Positions 12,776 through 27,600 of a stretch of 64,000 nt of DNA are shown one piece after another. A program made the position numbers and the translations under genes. The stretch's first letter is position 1. Every line of letters begins with the position of its first letter. The stretch spans positions 2,108,001-2,172,000 of the forward strand of contig JAILWY010000015.1 in NCBI GenBank assembly GCA_022113835.1, in the 5' to 3' direction. The DNA is from Atopsyche davidsoni. Lineage: Eukaryota > Arthropoda > Insecta > Trichoptera > Hydrobiosidae. A model generated the notes under the pieces. It was given only the letters and a program-made list of their open reading frames with translations. It searched no databases and was not told where the DNA came from.

Positions 12776-15700
12776 CTTGCCGACCGGTCGAGGCTCGCAT
12801 GTTTGCCGGATTGCTGGCGGGGGGTTCGGGCAGCAGACCGTGTCGCTAGATAAGCGGTGACTCAGGCGGGCGCCTAGGCCGGGGGCAGTCAACCACGAAG
12901 GGAATGTTTGCCGTGCAAAGTTATCCGTCCTGACATAACGACCGCCTGCCAGGCGCGATTACGATCGCAAAAGAAGTACAGACATATAAAAAAAAAAGAC
13001 GGGGGTGAAAAGGGAACAAAGAAAAACTGTAGAATTGGTTTCTTAGGCATTGACCGCCTCTTGACTAAAAATATCCCTAAAGATGCATCGGAGCACGGAA
13101 AACTCCAAGAAGCTGTACGCCCGAGAAATCAAATCATCAAAGGCTGCCAAATCCCATACGGCACTCCGTAAATATAAAACAAATTTAAATCAACTGACCA
13201 TCATGACGAATTCCACATGTATATATATCTGCCACATTCCTTGCTACCTTCTGCTTCTACAGAATATTATGCATATACACTGTACGATCTCGGATTATCC
13301 GAGCTCGCATGTATACCGCTAATAAAATAAAGGTAAAAACAAAGCAACCCCTCACAAAGTAATATTTTTCCGTGCTTACAATTTAACAAACCAAATTATA
13401 CTGTGTAATAATTCTGAACAATACAACTTGTTTTGAATTCACCGCGAATTCATTTGTGATATGTATCATAATAATTCGGACCAACCCTAGATTCGGAGAC
13501 GGAATGGCAATCTGCCCTCCGAAACGGAGAAAGTTGGCCACGCCAGTGCTCTCTGGGTATTTTTTTTTCAACAATTTCAAGGGTAATAGCGTCCTTACCC
13601 TTGCGTGCAAAAATCTCAACACGCGGGGTGTCTCGCGTAAAAGTTTATCGGTTTGTAAAACGCGACACAGCTCGGTTCGCGGTTTTTTTTTTTCTCTCCA
13701 CAGATAGCACAGAAATTGTGGCATCTGGAAGATCGCGTGTCGCCGTCTCGAGTCGAGGGCGTTTCGAATAAATAATAGCATACCATTTGCAGGGTGAGTT
13801 ACAGTGCGGCTCGGTAAGAAGCGAATTGTGCGTGCTAAAAAGACAGGTCATCCAATTAGCTGAACCACTTTCACCGTGCCAACTCAAATGTGGTTCTTAC
13901 ACGCTCGGTATTAGAGATGTTAGTGATTATAAAAATAACACGATTGAGAATACGGTATTATATTTTACTTAACCCAGCTAAATATACCTCAAATAAAATT
14001 GTATAGTAATTCGTTGTATAAATATAAATTGATACAGTGAGAGCTCTTGAGGCCTATGATTATTTTTAAAAATGAATTGGCTTTTGGTCATTGGTCTTAG
14101 CAGTTTGACGATGCCTCTATGAGGCGAAATATTATTTTTTTAAAAATAGGTGTTTGTTTTCAATAAACAGTTTGCGGTCAGATTATATAAATAAAATATT
14201 ACAAGTATTTTTGGTCAAATATATAACGGATGAAATCTGCACAATAATTGAAATTGAAATAAAAAGGAGTCAATGATAGTGTTGATAAAAAAAAATGCCA
14301 ATTTTAACTCAAAACACTTATCTATAAAAATCTTGTCCAATAACAGAGATACAGCAAAAGATTGGCTAGATAAATTACCGATCATACATCACAAAAAACG
14401 TGAGAACACAGCGATGGTAAAAAAAAAAAAAAAAACCCCATTGTCTTCATAGCTTAATGAGCGCCTATCGGAGTTCATCTCGTGTTGGAGCGAATCTACT
14501 TGATGAGCCATAAATAAAATTAAATTTAAAAAAAGCATTTTTTTATATGGCCGTTGATGATAAAGCGTACCTGGCCGGTGATATTTTATTCATTAAAATT
14601 CTCAAATCGTATTGAAACGTTTTTTGAGCGAGATACATATGTTTGCCGGTAATTTGCGCGTCGGTCTTGTTACCTTGCAAACAATTGCAAGGTAAAAAAA
14701 AACTGATTAATTAAAGTACGAATAAATGTTACAGTTGTTAATGGACTCTAATTATCTGATTTTTCTTGTGGTTTGTTAACACATTCTTTTTATTAGGTGT
14801 CATAAATGGTTTATGTTCTAAATAAGGCCAACTTTTTACATCAAAATATTTCATTCAACAATTAAGTATATTTAGATGTACACTTTATGGATTGTTAGAA
14901 TTATGTTTTTTTTTTTTTTTTTTTTCAATGTTTATAAAAAATATAATTATGATTGAAACCCTTTGAGAAAATAGTGCACCCTGCAAGTATTGTTTTAGAA
15001 ATGGGTATAATAGCCAGAGAGAGAAAAATAGCTGGAACGAAGGGTCACCGTATATAGACTCAGTTCCCATGAAAGGCACTTGACCCTAGTGGGAATAGGG
15101 TGACCATAATAGAACGAGCCCTTGTATCATTTCTATAAATACACTCACTCATAAGCAACTATACAAATCACTCATTAAGTAATTATTTCTTAAATTTAAA
15201 TTTTTTTAAACATCTTTAATCATTTTCTACATTAAATTTTTTTTTTTTTTTAAATAATGATTTTTTTTATTATAATCCGATATAAAAATACTGTAAACGG
15301 TAGTCAACTAAATAAAAACAAAAATAATAAATTAAAAAAATATATAGATCAGAAGTGACGATGAAGAACTATTAATCGAATAATACCATTACACTGCGTA
15401 TTTATGCCGATTCAAATATCTGGGCGCGCACATATCTGACTAATCAAATTACGCGAATTGACTATGTCAAAAAATAACTAACGGTTACATTTGTTAGTAA
15501 ATTAATTTTAGGCAAAATCACACGCCACTGATACGAATGGGAAGAGAATTTATATTCTGAGATAGCAAGGAGCTCAAAGCACGTGTAACCATAAGTGGTT
15601 TCAGCTAAACCAAAAAAATTGCACATCTTTTAAGAACTAGTAGAATAGTTAGAATAGAAAATAGGAATTAACATACAATCTCTAATTCGGAAAATGAAAA

Positions 15701-16317
15701 TTGTAACAATTATGGTTGTTAATAAGTAGTTAAAATTATAAATGGTCTCCAAGTTGCAGTTCATAACTACACAGTACCGTATTAAAATATCTCAACTGAT
15801 AACAAAATCCATTTCTCAGTATGCAATGTCATTAATACACATATTTAGAATAAAAGTGCACCTTATCAATGTAATGCCCCCGATATGCATATCACTGCGT
15901 GTTTGTGATTAAACAATAATGAACAACGGAGTTTCAATTGTTCCTTCAATTTGTTTATAACAAAAATAATTTTATTTGTACTGATACAAAGCAAAGTAAT
16001 GCTTAGTGGAATTAAAGAATCACTAAGGTATGAGGTACTTTAATACAAGCCAATTGATTTATGTGATAAATAAAAGAAATTATATATATATATCCACATA
16101 ATAATAAAGTCAATTTGCTTGTCTGATATAACAAGCTCTTTCATTTTTGCAAGTTCATGCAAGTGGGTGAGCGAGTTATAGGACACAACATACAATGTTT
16201 TCATAAATAATTTTTCTCTCTTTACTTGCAAGAGAACATCAGAGACAAAATAAATATGTAGTTAGTCTCGCACAAATAATTTTGATTGAAACTCAAAATG
16301 TAAAGGTCTGATCTTAC
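12776..16317. other. Gene-less stretch, probably intronic to Sbf
   Basis: A GC-rich tail follows the tandem array to about 12900. A 132-codon minus frame at 13383-13781 has no recognisable family. The rest is AT-rich with poly-A/T tracts at 14420, 14905 and 15235. I found no exon matching the expected next part of the Sbf DENN domain. Confidence 0.4.
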
Positions 16318-19078
16318 CTCATCGGCTGGCTTGGTCGGAGTGATCTCGACAGTCTCGTTGAAGCAGAGACAGGCGCAGTAGTGCCGGTTGGCATCCACAT
16401 CGGTGAGAACGGCCACGAAGAACCGAGGCTCTTGCCGGCTCCGTGACAGGGTCCATCCCAGAGGCTGGCAAAACTACATTGAGGAAGAATCAAATTATTT
16501 ACTGAAGCATTCATTTTCGAAAAAATTTACTTAATATAAAAATATCCCATCATCTATTAATTGTTATGTCCAATTAATAAAATTGTGATGGATGGACTTC
16601 AACTCGGCAGTTAAACAAAAAGGTTTGTGATTTTATACAAAACTGCCAATGTTAACATATCAATATTTATTTCAAGAATGAATGTCATTCCGGTACAGAT
16701 AATCTGAGAACAAGAAATCTATAACCAACTCTGTGAAAATAGAAAGCTAGAAGGGAAGAACCAGGTTGGCAAGCAATTGGAAGCATTCAGAGATAATGTG
16801 GCTGTGCTTGGCTCGGTACATCTCCAGAATTCATAGAAAACCTGCGCTTCAAAAGCTTTTGCTTACATTTGAAGCTGGAGAGAAATTTATAATTTTTGCA
16901 TAATTAAAAAACCTCCTCTTGGATTTAAGCTCGGGATTTCATGGTTACCAAGCAAATGGAATACAAAGTTGTGTTTCTATTTTGTACATGAGAATTACAA
17001 TTTCGCATCCAAACATTTAAAAATATTTCTATTTATAATATTTATTGAAAATACAGTGGCAATTTTACATCTATCCAAACCTTATCATATATCAAGTGAA
17101 ACCACAGTTTTTGCTGGTTTATAACGATAGATTTTATATTGGATCAATAAAAGTTTGCGCATTAAAAATAGATATCAACTGTCAAAGCAATTGCTTATTT
17201 AATAACATAGCTTAATATGATTTCAGTATCATTAACAATTAATCCCCATAATACCATTTATTGCAGATTCATTTATTCAATACGCTAGATTAAATTGATT
17301 TGAGATTGCAATGTCATTTATCGAATACTTCATTAAATAATGGTACTATTTATTTATTGAGAAAAAAAAACACTAATAATAACATATGAAAATATAAATA
17401 TAGCAATCTGAATAAATCTAATTAAAGAGATATATTGTAACACAATATCAAGTAAGCTTATAAAAAATAACTTTCAACACTTGTACCAACTACTTTGGAA
17501 AACTATAATCAAGCTAAAAATTGTAAAGCGATCACTATTAAAAGTTTTTAATGATAAGTGTTATAACATTGTGAAAATCCATAGTAAGTTTGTAATGAAG
17601 TCTATTATTCTTTTATCACATTTTTTGTCGTTTTTTATCATAATATTTATCAAATACTACTGACATGTTTTATTTTTTTTCATGTGCTTTGATATTATTT
17701 TTGTGTTGTCAATATATTATAATTGACATTGCAGCAGAGTAAACAACATCTTTTATTATATAAACTCACTTCTGCCTTTGTGAGGCTTGAGAAGTTACAG
17801 GATATTAAAATTTTCACTTATAATTTTGATTATGGTTAGCAAAGAGTTAAAGTATTAATTACTGACACTCAATATGGAATATGTGCGTTCAATATACTTT
17901 ATACATATTGATATTGACATATAACTTTTGTAAGTAAAAAAAACTTATATGGGACTTAATCTGAAGGTATCATCTGTGCAGAGTGCCACAAATTATATTT
18001 AAAAAAGTTAAAATGTTATATTAAATCAAGCTTTGGCTATAGCAACTACAACATATATATAAAACTCAACGGACTTTTGATAGAGTTATAGAAATACCTA
18101 AATGTGTAGCCATAAGAGCATTAAAAGTATTTTTGTAATTTTTGATGAACTTACCAACTCTATCCCATCGATGAAGGGGGTGTCATCCCAATTCTTTTCT
18201 GGAAACCTTTGCACAATCACCCCAGTGCTATTTCCCGCTCCTGTAATAAAATATAAAAAATGGGGGTCGACCAATCTCAACACTAATTCCTATTTTTAAG
18301 TATAGTTTGTTTGATCCCTATATATAATTCACGTTTATTCTGAAAATTTACACTAAAAAATTTATAGTGAAATCGTATTCATCCTAAATGTAAAATGATA
18401 ATCAATATTTTTCACATTACTAGAAATAAACACAATATCCCACAGAAATAAACTATCTTATATAAATTGATAAGTCCACGACTTTTTGAAAAATTGTTTG
18501 AAATCGACGATATAAAACCCAGAGATAATTTGATAAAACCCAATGAGCAGTCAAATTTCAAATTCACGAAAAATATAAAGTTGTAATTACATTTATGTTA
18601 TGATAATATAGAAAGATAATATTTAAATTGATGATGTCATTTTATGTAAATAGTTTTTATTGTGTAATACCAAAAATGTCAAATAAACATTTTTTCAATA
18701 AATTACGATATAGATTTTCTACGAAAAATGATCTTTAGTCTGATACAACTACCTGTTATTGATAAAATGCATGTTGAGTAGATTGGCTCTTTGAGCCTGG
18801 CATGAGAGATAGTAAGAATGTACTAGAATTCTGACAATTTATAATCGACAGCCTAAGTACATACGGTAGGTATTTATGTTGAGTATGAAAAGAAGAGAGA
18901 CATTAAACCATCTTATTACCATCGGAAGCGTATTATACATTAACAAACATTACAATGAGTCTTGTATAATATATACAACCGTGTAATCTAGAATATTGTA
19001 ATAGGTTTATGTTTATGACTTACTTTCTTTTTCTCGGTCATATCCTACAATAACAAAATAGTCAGCTAATCTGGACAT
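16318..19078 (-). CDS. Sbf: Sbf/MTMR5-13-like DENN protein, 5' part
   Basis: SET-binding-factor proteins are large pseudophosphatase-family scaffolds whose N-terminal DENN domain acts as a guanine-nucleotide exchange factor for Rab21/Rab28. Three minus-strand exons join in phase: 19024-19078 ([17 protein letters not shown]), 18155-18240 ([16 protein letters not shown]) and 16318-16473 ([18 protein letters not shown]), giving 99 codons. They match the start of human SBF1/SBF2 motif by motif: the LADYF start, QRFP.K.WDDTPF, FCQP.GW.LSR and VLTD...RHYC.C of the upstream DENN subdomain. All junctions are GT-AG. The reading frame is still open at 16318 (PTKPADE) and no later exon was found, so the gene continues beyond the left edge through an intron of more than 16 kb. 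Its start lies 1.08 kb from the divergent Rab33 start. Confidence 0.9.
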
Positions 19079-20156
19079 CTCAAACTGATGTCCGGAGGTG
19101 ATCGCGCTCCTCATTCAGCCCGTATGTATTCACATTGACAGTTCACTCACAACCGCCGCTAGCGATTTAATTTAATTGTGTTTGCACACACCAAAATGCC
19201 TTTAAACACTAGCATTTTATCATTATTCACGAGACCCATCATCACGCCCAGCACAGAACACGAAACATTTCAGTAGTTCATTAAATATATTACACTTCTG
19301 ACCCGGGAAATATTTAAAAACACAATCTGACAGGCAAAAGATACACTCGGCGAAAGAGGTTAGGTTGAAGTATTGGACCGTAATATTAAAGAAGCCGTTC
19401 TATATTAGTAAATTTTAATAATAAGCTTGATTCGATTTGACGTTTTGATTGAAGTTTAACTATTATAAACACGTGCCACACCCACTTATTTATTAAATAC
19501 GACCGTCGTCCACATATCAACTCGCCATTTTTCTAACTATTACTTTTTGGTTTTGATGGGAGCACTTGCTCTTGACACTGGTACACCTGTTTGCACTTGT
19601 TAGATCTCTTGCTATGCTCATTTCATTTACAATGCAGATTTATCTTACCATAAATCATGATAATGCTTTTAATTAATATTGTAAAAGTGTTTTTTTATCA
19701 CACAATTACTTAGTTATATATTTTTAATATATTTAATATATATATATATATTTTTTTTTTTTTACAAATGATTTTTTAACATAGCAACACTAGCAGTTTT
19801 ATTTAATTTTTATTTACATATAAAAAATAGCAAACTAAACAATTGAACTAAATAATTTATACTTGTTATTCCTCTTTTAATAATACCATATATTTTTTGA
19901 CACTTAAAATATTTTATTGGATGATTTTACCAACTGATTTACGATAACAATATATTTATAATAGCATATTTATTTTTTACCACAATCTCGATAAAATTCA
20001 ATTGTACTATCGCCGCGTACAGTTTAACAAACTTCACAACAAAAAGTCAAGTGACAGCGTAAATGTCATTTTCCTTATGTTTACAAAATATCCATATTTT
20101 CATAATAGTCTTCACATGTGGCCACAATTCAATATATTGTAACAATTTTTACTGAA
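19079..20156. promoter_or_regulatory. Shared Sbf/Rab33 divergent upstream region
   Basis: 1078 bp separate the two oppositely directed start codons, so both promoters and 5' UTRs must lie here or in unseen upstream exons. The Sbf-proximal half (19080-19620) is more GC-balanced; 19730-19765 holds a TA/poly-T tract. I cannot place transcription start sites. Confidence 0.6.
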
Positions 20157-21483
<1,327 letters not shown>

Positions 21484-24400
21484 TGGCATCCTTGAAAAAC
21501 ACTTTTATGCAACAATAAGTTTAGAAACAGGTTTTGGATATAAGTGTACAGTCAATATTACACACATGTTTATAAGACATAAGACAATGTGTCAATAACT
21601 TCAAATTTAAATGGTCCTATTCAATTTTATAACTGGGACATTATTAAAACTATTTAGTTAAGTAAAATTATTTAGTAAAAGATGCCACTAAATGGTGAAT
21701 TCATTTTTGGGGCCCTTCCACACCAAGCAGCTCAATGCTAGTTATGTTCAATAAGTCATTAAAATTATTTCTAGAATGATATTAACGTTGCCATACACTA
21801 TAAATTTAAATAATAGACATGAGTGAGTTATTTATAATATAAATATTAATTCAATAATTTTTTTACAAATTTCCAAAGATGTTAATACTCAGATGTATCC
21901 AGAAAACTGGAACTCCGAAAGGTGCGGTAAACTTCCCATAACCTAACCCAACCGAATGTTTTTAAATACTTGTCCATTTTTTTTTTAAATGGTTTCAGTA
22001 TCGAAGTTGAAACGTCAGACCAATCTAAACTTGGCATGACTTAGGATGAAAATAAGTGAATTTTACTTTTTTTTTTTCGGACAATTTGTCTAGCTCGGTT
22101 GTAAATGGTTAATCCACTCTACTTGTATATACATAAAAAAATACTAAAGTATTGTTTTTCTAGTAATTTTTAAGTGTTTAAAAGTGATGATGATTAACGT
22201 TGTTCATTTGCAACACAAAAAAAATATGTCTCTTTTTGTACGTTTGTAACTGAATGGTTTTTATCTAGATCTAAGAAAATTATGTTTATTTATATTTGTA
22301 TCAATTTTTTTTTAACACGACAGTTGAATAAGGCAGCGATAACTTGTGATGCAGGCCAATGATTAATATCCTAATTTTTTTTGGAAACTTTCAGATGTAA
22401 ACAAAGCCTTAGATTTGAGGGTATATTTAAAGATGATATTTATGATTTACATGTATAGATTTGGTTTTAATGGCTCTATCCCTGTCCCGACAGGTGAATC
22501 TCAAATTGGTGTTATTCAATTCCCCTTTATTTCATCGAATAATAATTTTAGATGTATTTATTCAATAGCACTTCTTATTACGATTACGACAAACCAAATG
22601 ATTACGACGCAACTGATTTCACTTAAAAGCCAAATAAACAAGTGGTTTTTTAATAACTTAGAAGCCTTAGAAGTGTTAATTATCCTTCAATTAAAACTCA
22701 TTATGCCAGTAAAATATTTGTTATAATTTTAAATCTAGTTAAAGGTATAGGCATTTTAATTTACGTGTAGATGAATGTTAGGAGTTTAAATGTTTCAATT
22801 TGGCATCTTTTGGATACGATTATCTCTAAGTAAAAGTAAATTAGGTTAGACAGATTTTAAAATAGTCTTGAGATGTAATTATATTATATTTTTTAATTAT
22901 AAATATTCCATATCAGGATGAATATACAAAGCTATTACAACGATAAAAACATTCCAAAATATATGACAGTGTTCAAAACTATATTAGGGTAAAATATTTT
23001 TATTTGTTAAGGTGATTTTTTTATTAATCTGATAGGCTGATTTTTTCAATATTCATTAGTAATAGAAATAACGTTGCTATTTATCACTCATAAAAGAAGA
23101 CGTTTCTCCTACTTGAGAAGTAAAAGCTCAATAAGTGGAGTACACCCGCTTCTGAAAGCGATCAGCATAATTAAAAATCTCAAAAGCTGTAAAACATGTT
23201 ACACGATACAATATTTTTTTGATGAATTTAATTGATAAAATATAAAATTTATCAGCCCCTACAAGATATGTATTAAAATATGTTACTTTATACCAGGTAT
23301 ATAAATTTATAAAAACGACATTCCTTGGTCCTGTTTTTAGTTTAATGAGTTTTACATCTAATGCAATATTTTATTTTAAAATGTACTACTTGTAATATAA
23401 ACAGACAGTGAAAGCAAAAAATCCGAAATTATTAAAAAGTATAAATTATTGGGTATCTAATTTAAAGTTATTTTTAAGACATTTTGATTGTTTCTTAAAT
23501 GAACAAATATTTTTATAGTTTAATTATTCTTTATTTTTATGAATTCTTTTTAAATTGCTCAGTAATTTGGTGCCAATTGTTGGTAGGCTTAGTATATTTT
23601 CATAATGATTTATTTATAAATATATATATATATATATATATATAATGATATATATATATATATTTATAATAATATGTAATAAAAGATTTTCATAGGTTTA
23701 TATCTAAATAGTGTATCTGTGATCTCTAAATGAATTTTAAATCTCTTTTATAGTCCCATGTTTACGCTAATTTTTACAAATATTTGTAATAGATATTTAT
23801 TAAAGAACTATAAATTATTTCTTTTATTTTGACTGAAGAATGTACATTTTCTATTTAGAATTGATTTTTTTGTAAAAAAAAAAACACTCATGACCATTTA
23901 ATACTGCTACATCTACTAACGATGATACACAAATATTATCCATAGCATAAAAAAAAACTTTGCATTCTGTTCTCTTTTTCACTAAAAGTAAATGGTCGTA
24001 TTTGTCACCTGAGATGAAGATTAACAAGCCTTCTCCAGATATACGAGTGTCCTGTAGAAAGCACCGGAACGGACACGAATTACTGCTTTTTCAAATAAAA
24101 CAATATTTTTAAATTTTTGCAAGCAAAATATATTTTATAGTTACATGAGAACTTCTCTAGATGTCCAAAAAGTTAAAATTTATTCATATCGGATTAGTTT
24201 AAAAAATACAACAAAACATAATTTCTATTGGCTCTTGACAAGTTATTGTAACACATCCTCAGTTTTTTACAAAAAAACACACTGTTACGAAATCAAAAAA
24301 AAACCTTGTAAAAACAAGCTCGCTAGAAACCAATCCTCTGTAGTTTACAGGATAACTATGTTAGTTATGCGGATTTGTTAAGATATTCCAAACCATACCG

Positions 24401-24679
24401 ATAAAAAAACTGATAAAACTAAAAAATGCTTTCGTTGTATAATATATAATTTATGGATATTTACATAACATAATAACACCATAGAACAGCTTATAATTAA
24501 AAAAAACAATTCATAAAGTTACATAAAAAACTTATTCATCATTAGGAAGGTAAAATCAAGTGCAAAAAGATATTTCAACAAATAACGCCATAAATCAAGA
24601 TTATATAATTTAAATGTAGTTACAATTCAAGATCAATAATTATATTTGGAAGGCTTTCACTTCCCTTTAAAGATATCAG
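21484..24679. other. Convergent intergenic region, Rab33 and TSC1 3' ends
   Basis: It holds the 3' UTR of Rab33 and, on the minus strand, that of TSC1. It is very AT-rich, with TA microsatellites at 23620-23665. Positions 21995-22015 resemble the 'cgaag.tgaaacgtcag' end of the repeat at 36271-36410. A possible TSC1 poly(A) signal (AATAAA on the minus strand) lies at 24179-24184. No further gene is recognised; a 103-codon frame at 22415-22726 is low-complexity and AT-driven. Confidence 0.5.
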
Positions 24680-27600
24680 TCAGAGGCCATCATCCTCGAA
24701 GGCGGTATTGTTGACGGAGTTGGAGGTGGACTCCTCTATGATCTCGTGCGCATTGACTATCACCTGCAGGTTTCTTATCTCGTCTACACGAGAAGCTAAC
24801 AGGGGACCGTGGCCCTCAGAAGAAGCCAGAGAGGCCGACAGCGGGGAACTCTGGGGGCTGAAGCCAGATGTCAAGTCTCTGGATATGGTCTGCGGAGACT
24901 GGGGTACTCTCTGCAGAAGCTCCAAACAGTGCGCTTCCATTCTTTGGTTGATCCGCTTGACACTTTGATATTTATCCTCGACGGCTTTAAGCCTCTCACT
25001 GTATTCTTCCTTCACGAGTCTCAACTGCTTCTTCAGTTCCTGAGCTGCCATATCTTTACTGGACACCATGGCTTCCAGCTCGGATTCTCTCGCTTGCAGA
25101 AAGTCCATCTTGGAGGTCTGAGAGAGCAGAGTGGCCTGCGCGTTGACTAGTTGTTCTTTGTACTGCTGGGTGATTTTGTTAACGAGGATATCCGTCTTTA
25201 GTGGCATACTGAGGGGCTCTCTGTAGCGAGCTTCCCTCTCTCCACACATCACGATTTCCCTCTGCATCCGCTTGATGTATTCCATTAGGCGGTCGCCCTT
25301 CTCTGACTTCCGATTGGCACGGTCCAATTGCTGGGTAACATCGAATAGCTCAGCTCTGAGATGTTGGATATCTGCTGAAGCCTCGCTTGAAATACTCTTC
25401 TGTTCTGACAGAAGAGTGACCAAGCTTTCTTTCTCTTGTTGTTCAGCCATGATCTCAGAGTCTCTGACGTACAGCTGGTGTTGCCAATACTTGTTATTTT
25501 CTTGGTATTTTTGCTCCAACGTGTGCAAGTTTTGTTTCTGTTTACCAACTTGCTGTCGCATGTCTTCTAATTCTGTTTGAATTGATGAAATTTGTTGCTT
25601 TAAAGCTAAGTTTTGTTCTTCTGCTGCACGGTTTTTCCTTGACCTGCCGAGCAATCTTCTATTTCTAACTGCGTGCACTTCTCGCCGGTGCCTTTCATAT
25701 AGAAGCTCTAACTGTAAAAGTTGAAGTTGCTGCCTCAAATGATCTATTTCTTCTTTCTGGGACCGTCTTTCATTAGGGTCTCTGCATGATCTGGTTTGCG
25801 ACAGTATCTCTATATATTTGTCCACTTGCTGGTAAGGTGAAAAGGTTGGAAGATTTTTATCTTCAACTGTGAGTATTTCTCCTACTTTCACATTTTGCTC
25901 ACAGAAGTTTTTTAATACATCAGTGAACAAGCATTCGTACGACATAGGCCAAATTTCAACAGTCTGCGTCTCTTCAGTTTTTAAATCTTTCCCGACATCC
26001 AAGGCTATCATATTTCCATTCTCGAATGTTAGAGCTGATTGAATATCAAACAAATCTTTATCGGGCAGTACTTTCTCTTTGAAATTTCCATTCTTAAATG
26101 TTATATTATCAAATAAACTGACTGATTTCATATCTGGGCACGAGGTGGACTTGCGCACGGCATGTTTGTTCTTGTCATCAGCATTGTTCTCTACACTGAA
26201 TTTGCTGGCCATGTAGGGATTGGGTTCGAGTATACACTGGCTATTGAATCGAATTCTTTGGACACGACGAGCGAAAGCCAACATGGAGGTAGAGTGAGGC
26301 ATGTGCAGGCCGTGCTTGCGATCGACGCACTGAGAATCTTCTCCTTCGCATGTGGCTTCATCTTCAGCCCAGTGATCATCGCATTCTTCTTGACTATCCA
26401 CCTCTTGCTGGTGGCGACTAAGACTGAGAAGTTTAACATCCCCTTCGCTGAATATGATATTGGCATCGTGAGTTATTGTAGTACTTCTCATTACTTCCCC
26501 GCGTTTGCTCAACTCTATTATTTCTTTGTCTTCTTTATTATTTTCCACAGTGTTTGAAATGAGATAATTTATTGTATCCTTATTTGCCAGAACCTCAAAG
26601 GGAATTCCATCCTTGTGGGGTTTAGGCTTTGCCAGAGGCCAATCGGTGGATCCGGAGATAGGGGCTGCTGCTCCCAAAGGAACAGGAGAGTTGGGTACGC
26701 TCGGAACTAAACTTCCGCTACAGTCTTTCAGAGACACTTTTTTGAGAGGACTCCCTGAGTTTTGCTTCTGCTGAGGAGACGGTATCAGAGAAGAGAAGCT
26801 TTCAGTGGATTGCTGTGAACGATCATGCAGAACTCTGGTAAGTCGATTGTGAGAATAGTATGCATCTTTGCGTTGCTCTTGACTATCAGACGATATGCTG
26901 GTATCTACAGAAGACATTCTGCTTAATGGCGAAGGTTCCTTTTTTAAGGGTGAAGGCGGCTGAGAGTGAGATGAAGAGAGATGAGACTGATGAGACTGAT
27001 ACTGCTGATGAGGCTGAGACAACCGATTTCCCAGAGCACGTACCACAGGAGAACTACTGGGATAATTGAAACGCTGTCTTGTATCTTTAATAGGAGTGTT
27101 TTCTGGTGTGGCTTCTATGGCGGCTTCCGGAGGAGACCCACTGTCCTGTTGCTTTGCAGAGATGGGAATCTGGGCAACCGGAGTATGTGAAACTGGTGTA
27201 TCTTGAAAAGAGTTTACAGATAGAGGGAGCGGAGTCTGCGGAGCCGATAAAGTGGACGGTGCTCCACAAGCTTCAGATAGAGAGAACCATCTGTCACCGC
27301 CCGGCTCTAAGTTCTGACACTTCTTGGATATCATAGCAACTGTGGTGGGATCAGATGGAATGGTGGTGACAGTAGTTTTTGTTAAAGTTTGCGACTCTGT
27401 CAAATTTGGTGTTGAATTTGATGACTTGGAGGTTTGAAAATGAGAAGACGCAGTGCCCAAAAGACTAGAAACGTCTGTTCCACAGCGAGATCTGAAGCTG
27501 CTGTCATCTACTTCTCCACCCTTTTGTTTATGAGTGCTTTCAGAGGAAAACCGCCTACATTCAACAAGCACATCATGATGTTCCATCTTCACCCACCTGG

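Noticed and set aside
13383..13781. 132-codon minus-strand gene
   Set aside because: It has no motif, signal or splice context, and a long frame in a GC-richer patch is expected by chance.
20118..20156. Upstream start for Rab33
   Set aside because: The frame extends only to a GTG; the first ATG is at 20157, just before the Rab33-like N-terminus.
22415..22726. 103-codon plus-strand gene after Rab33
   Set aside because: AT-driven, low-complexity composition in the Rab33/TSC1 3' region; no family resemblance.
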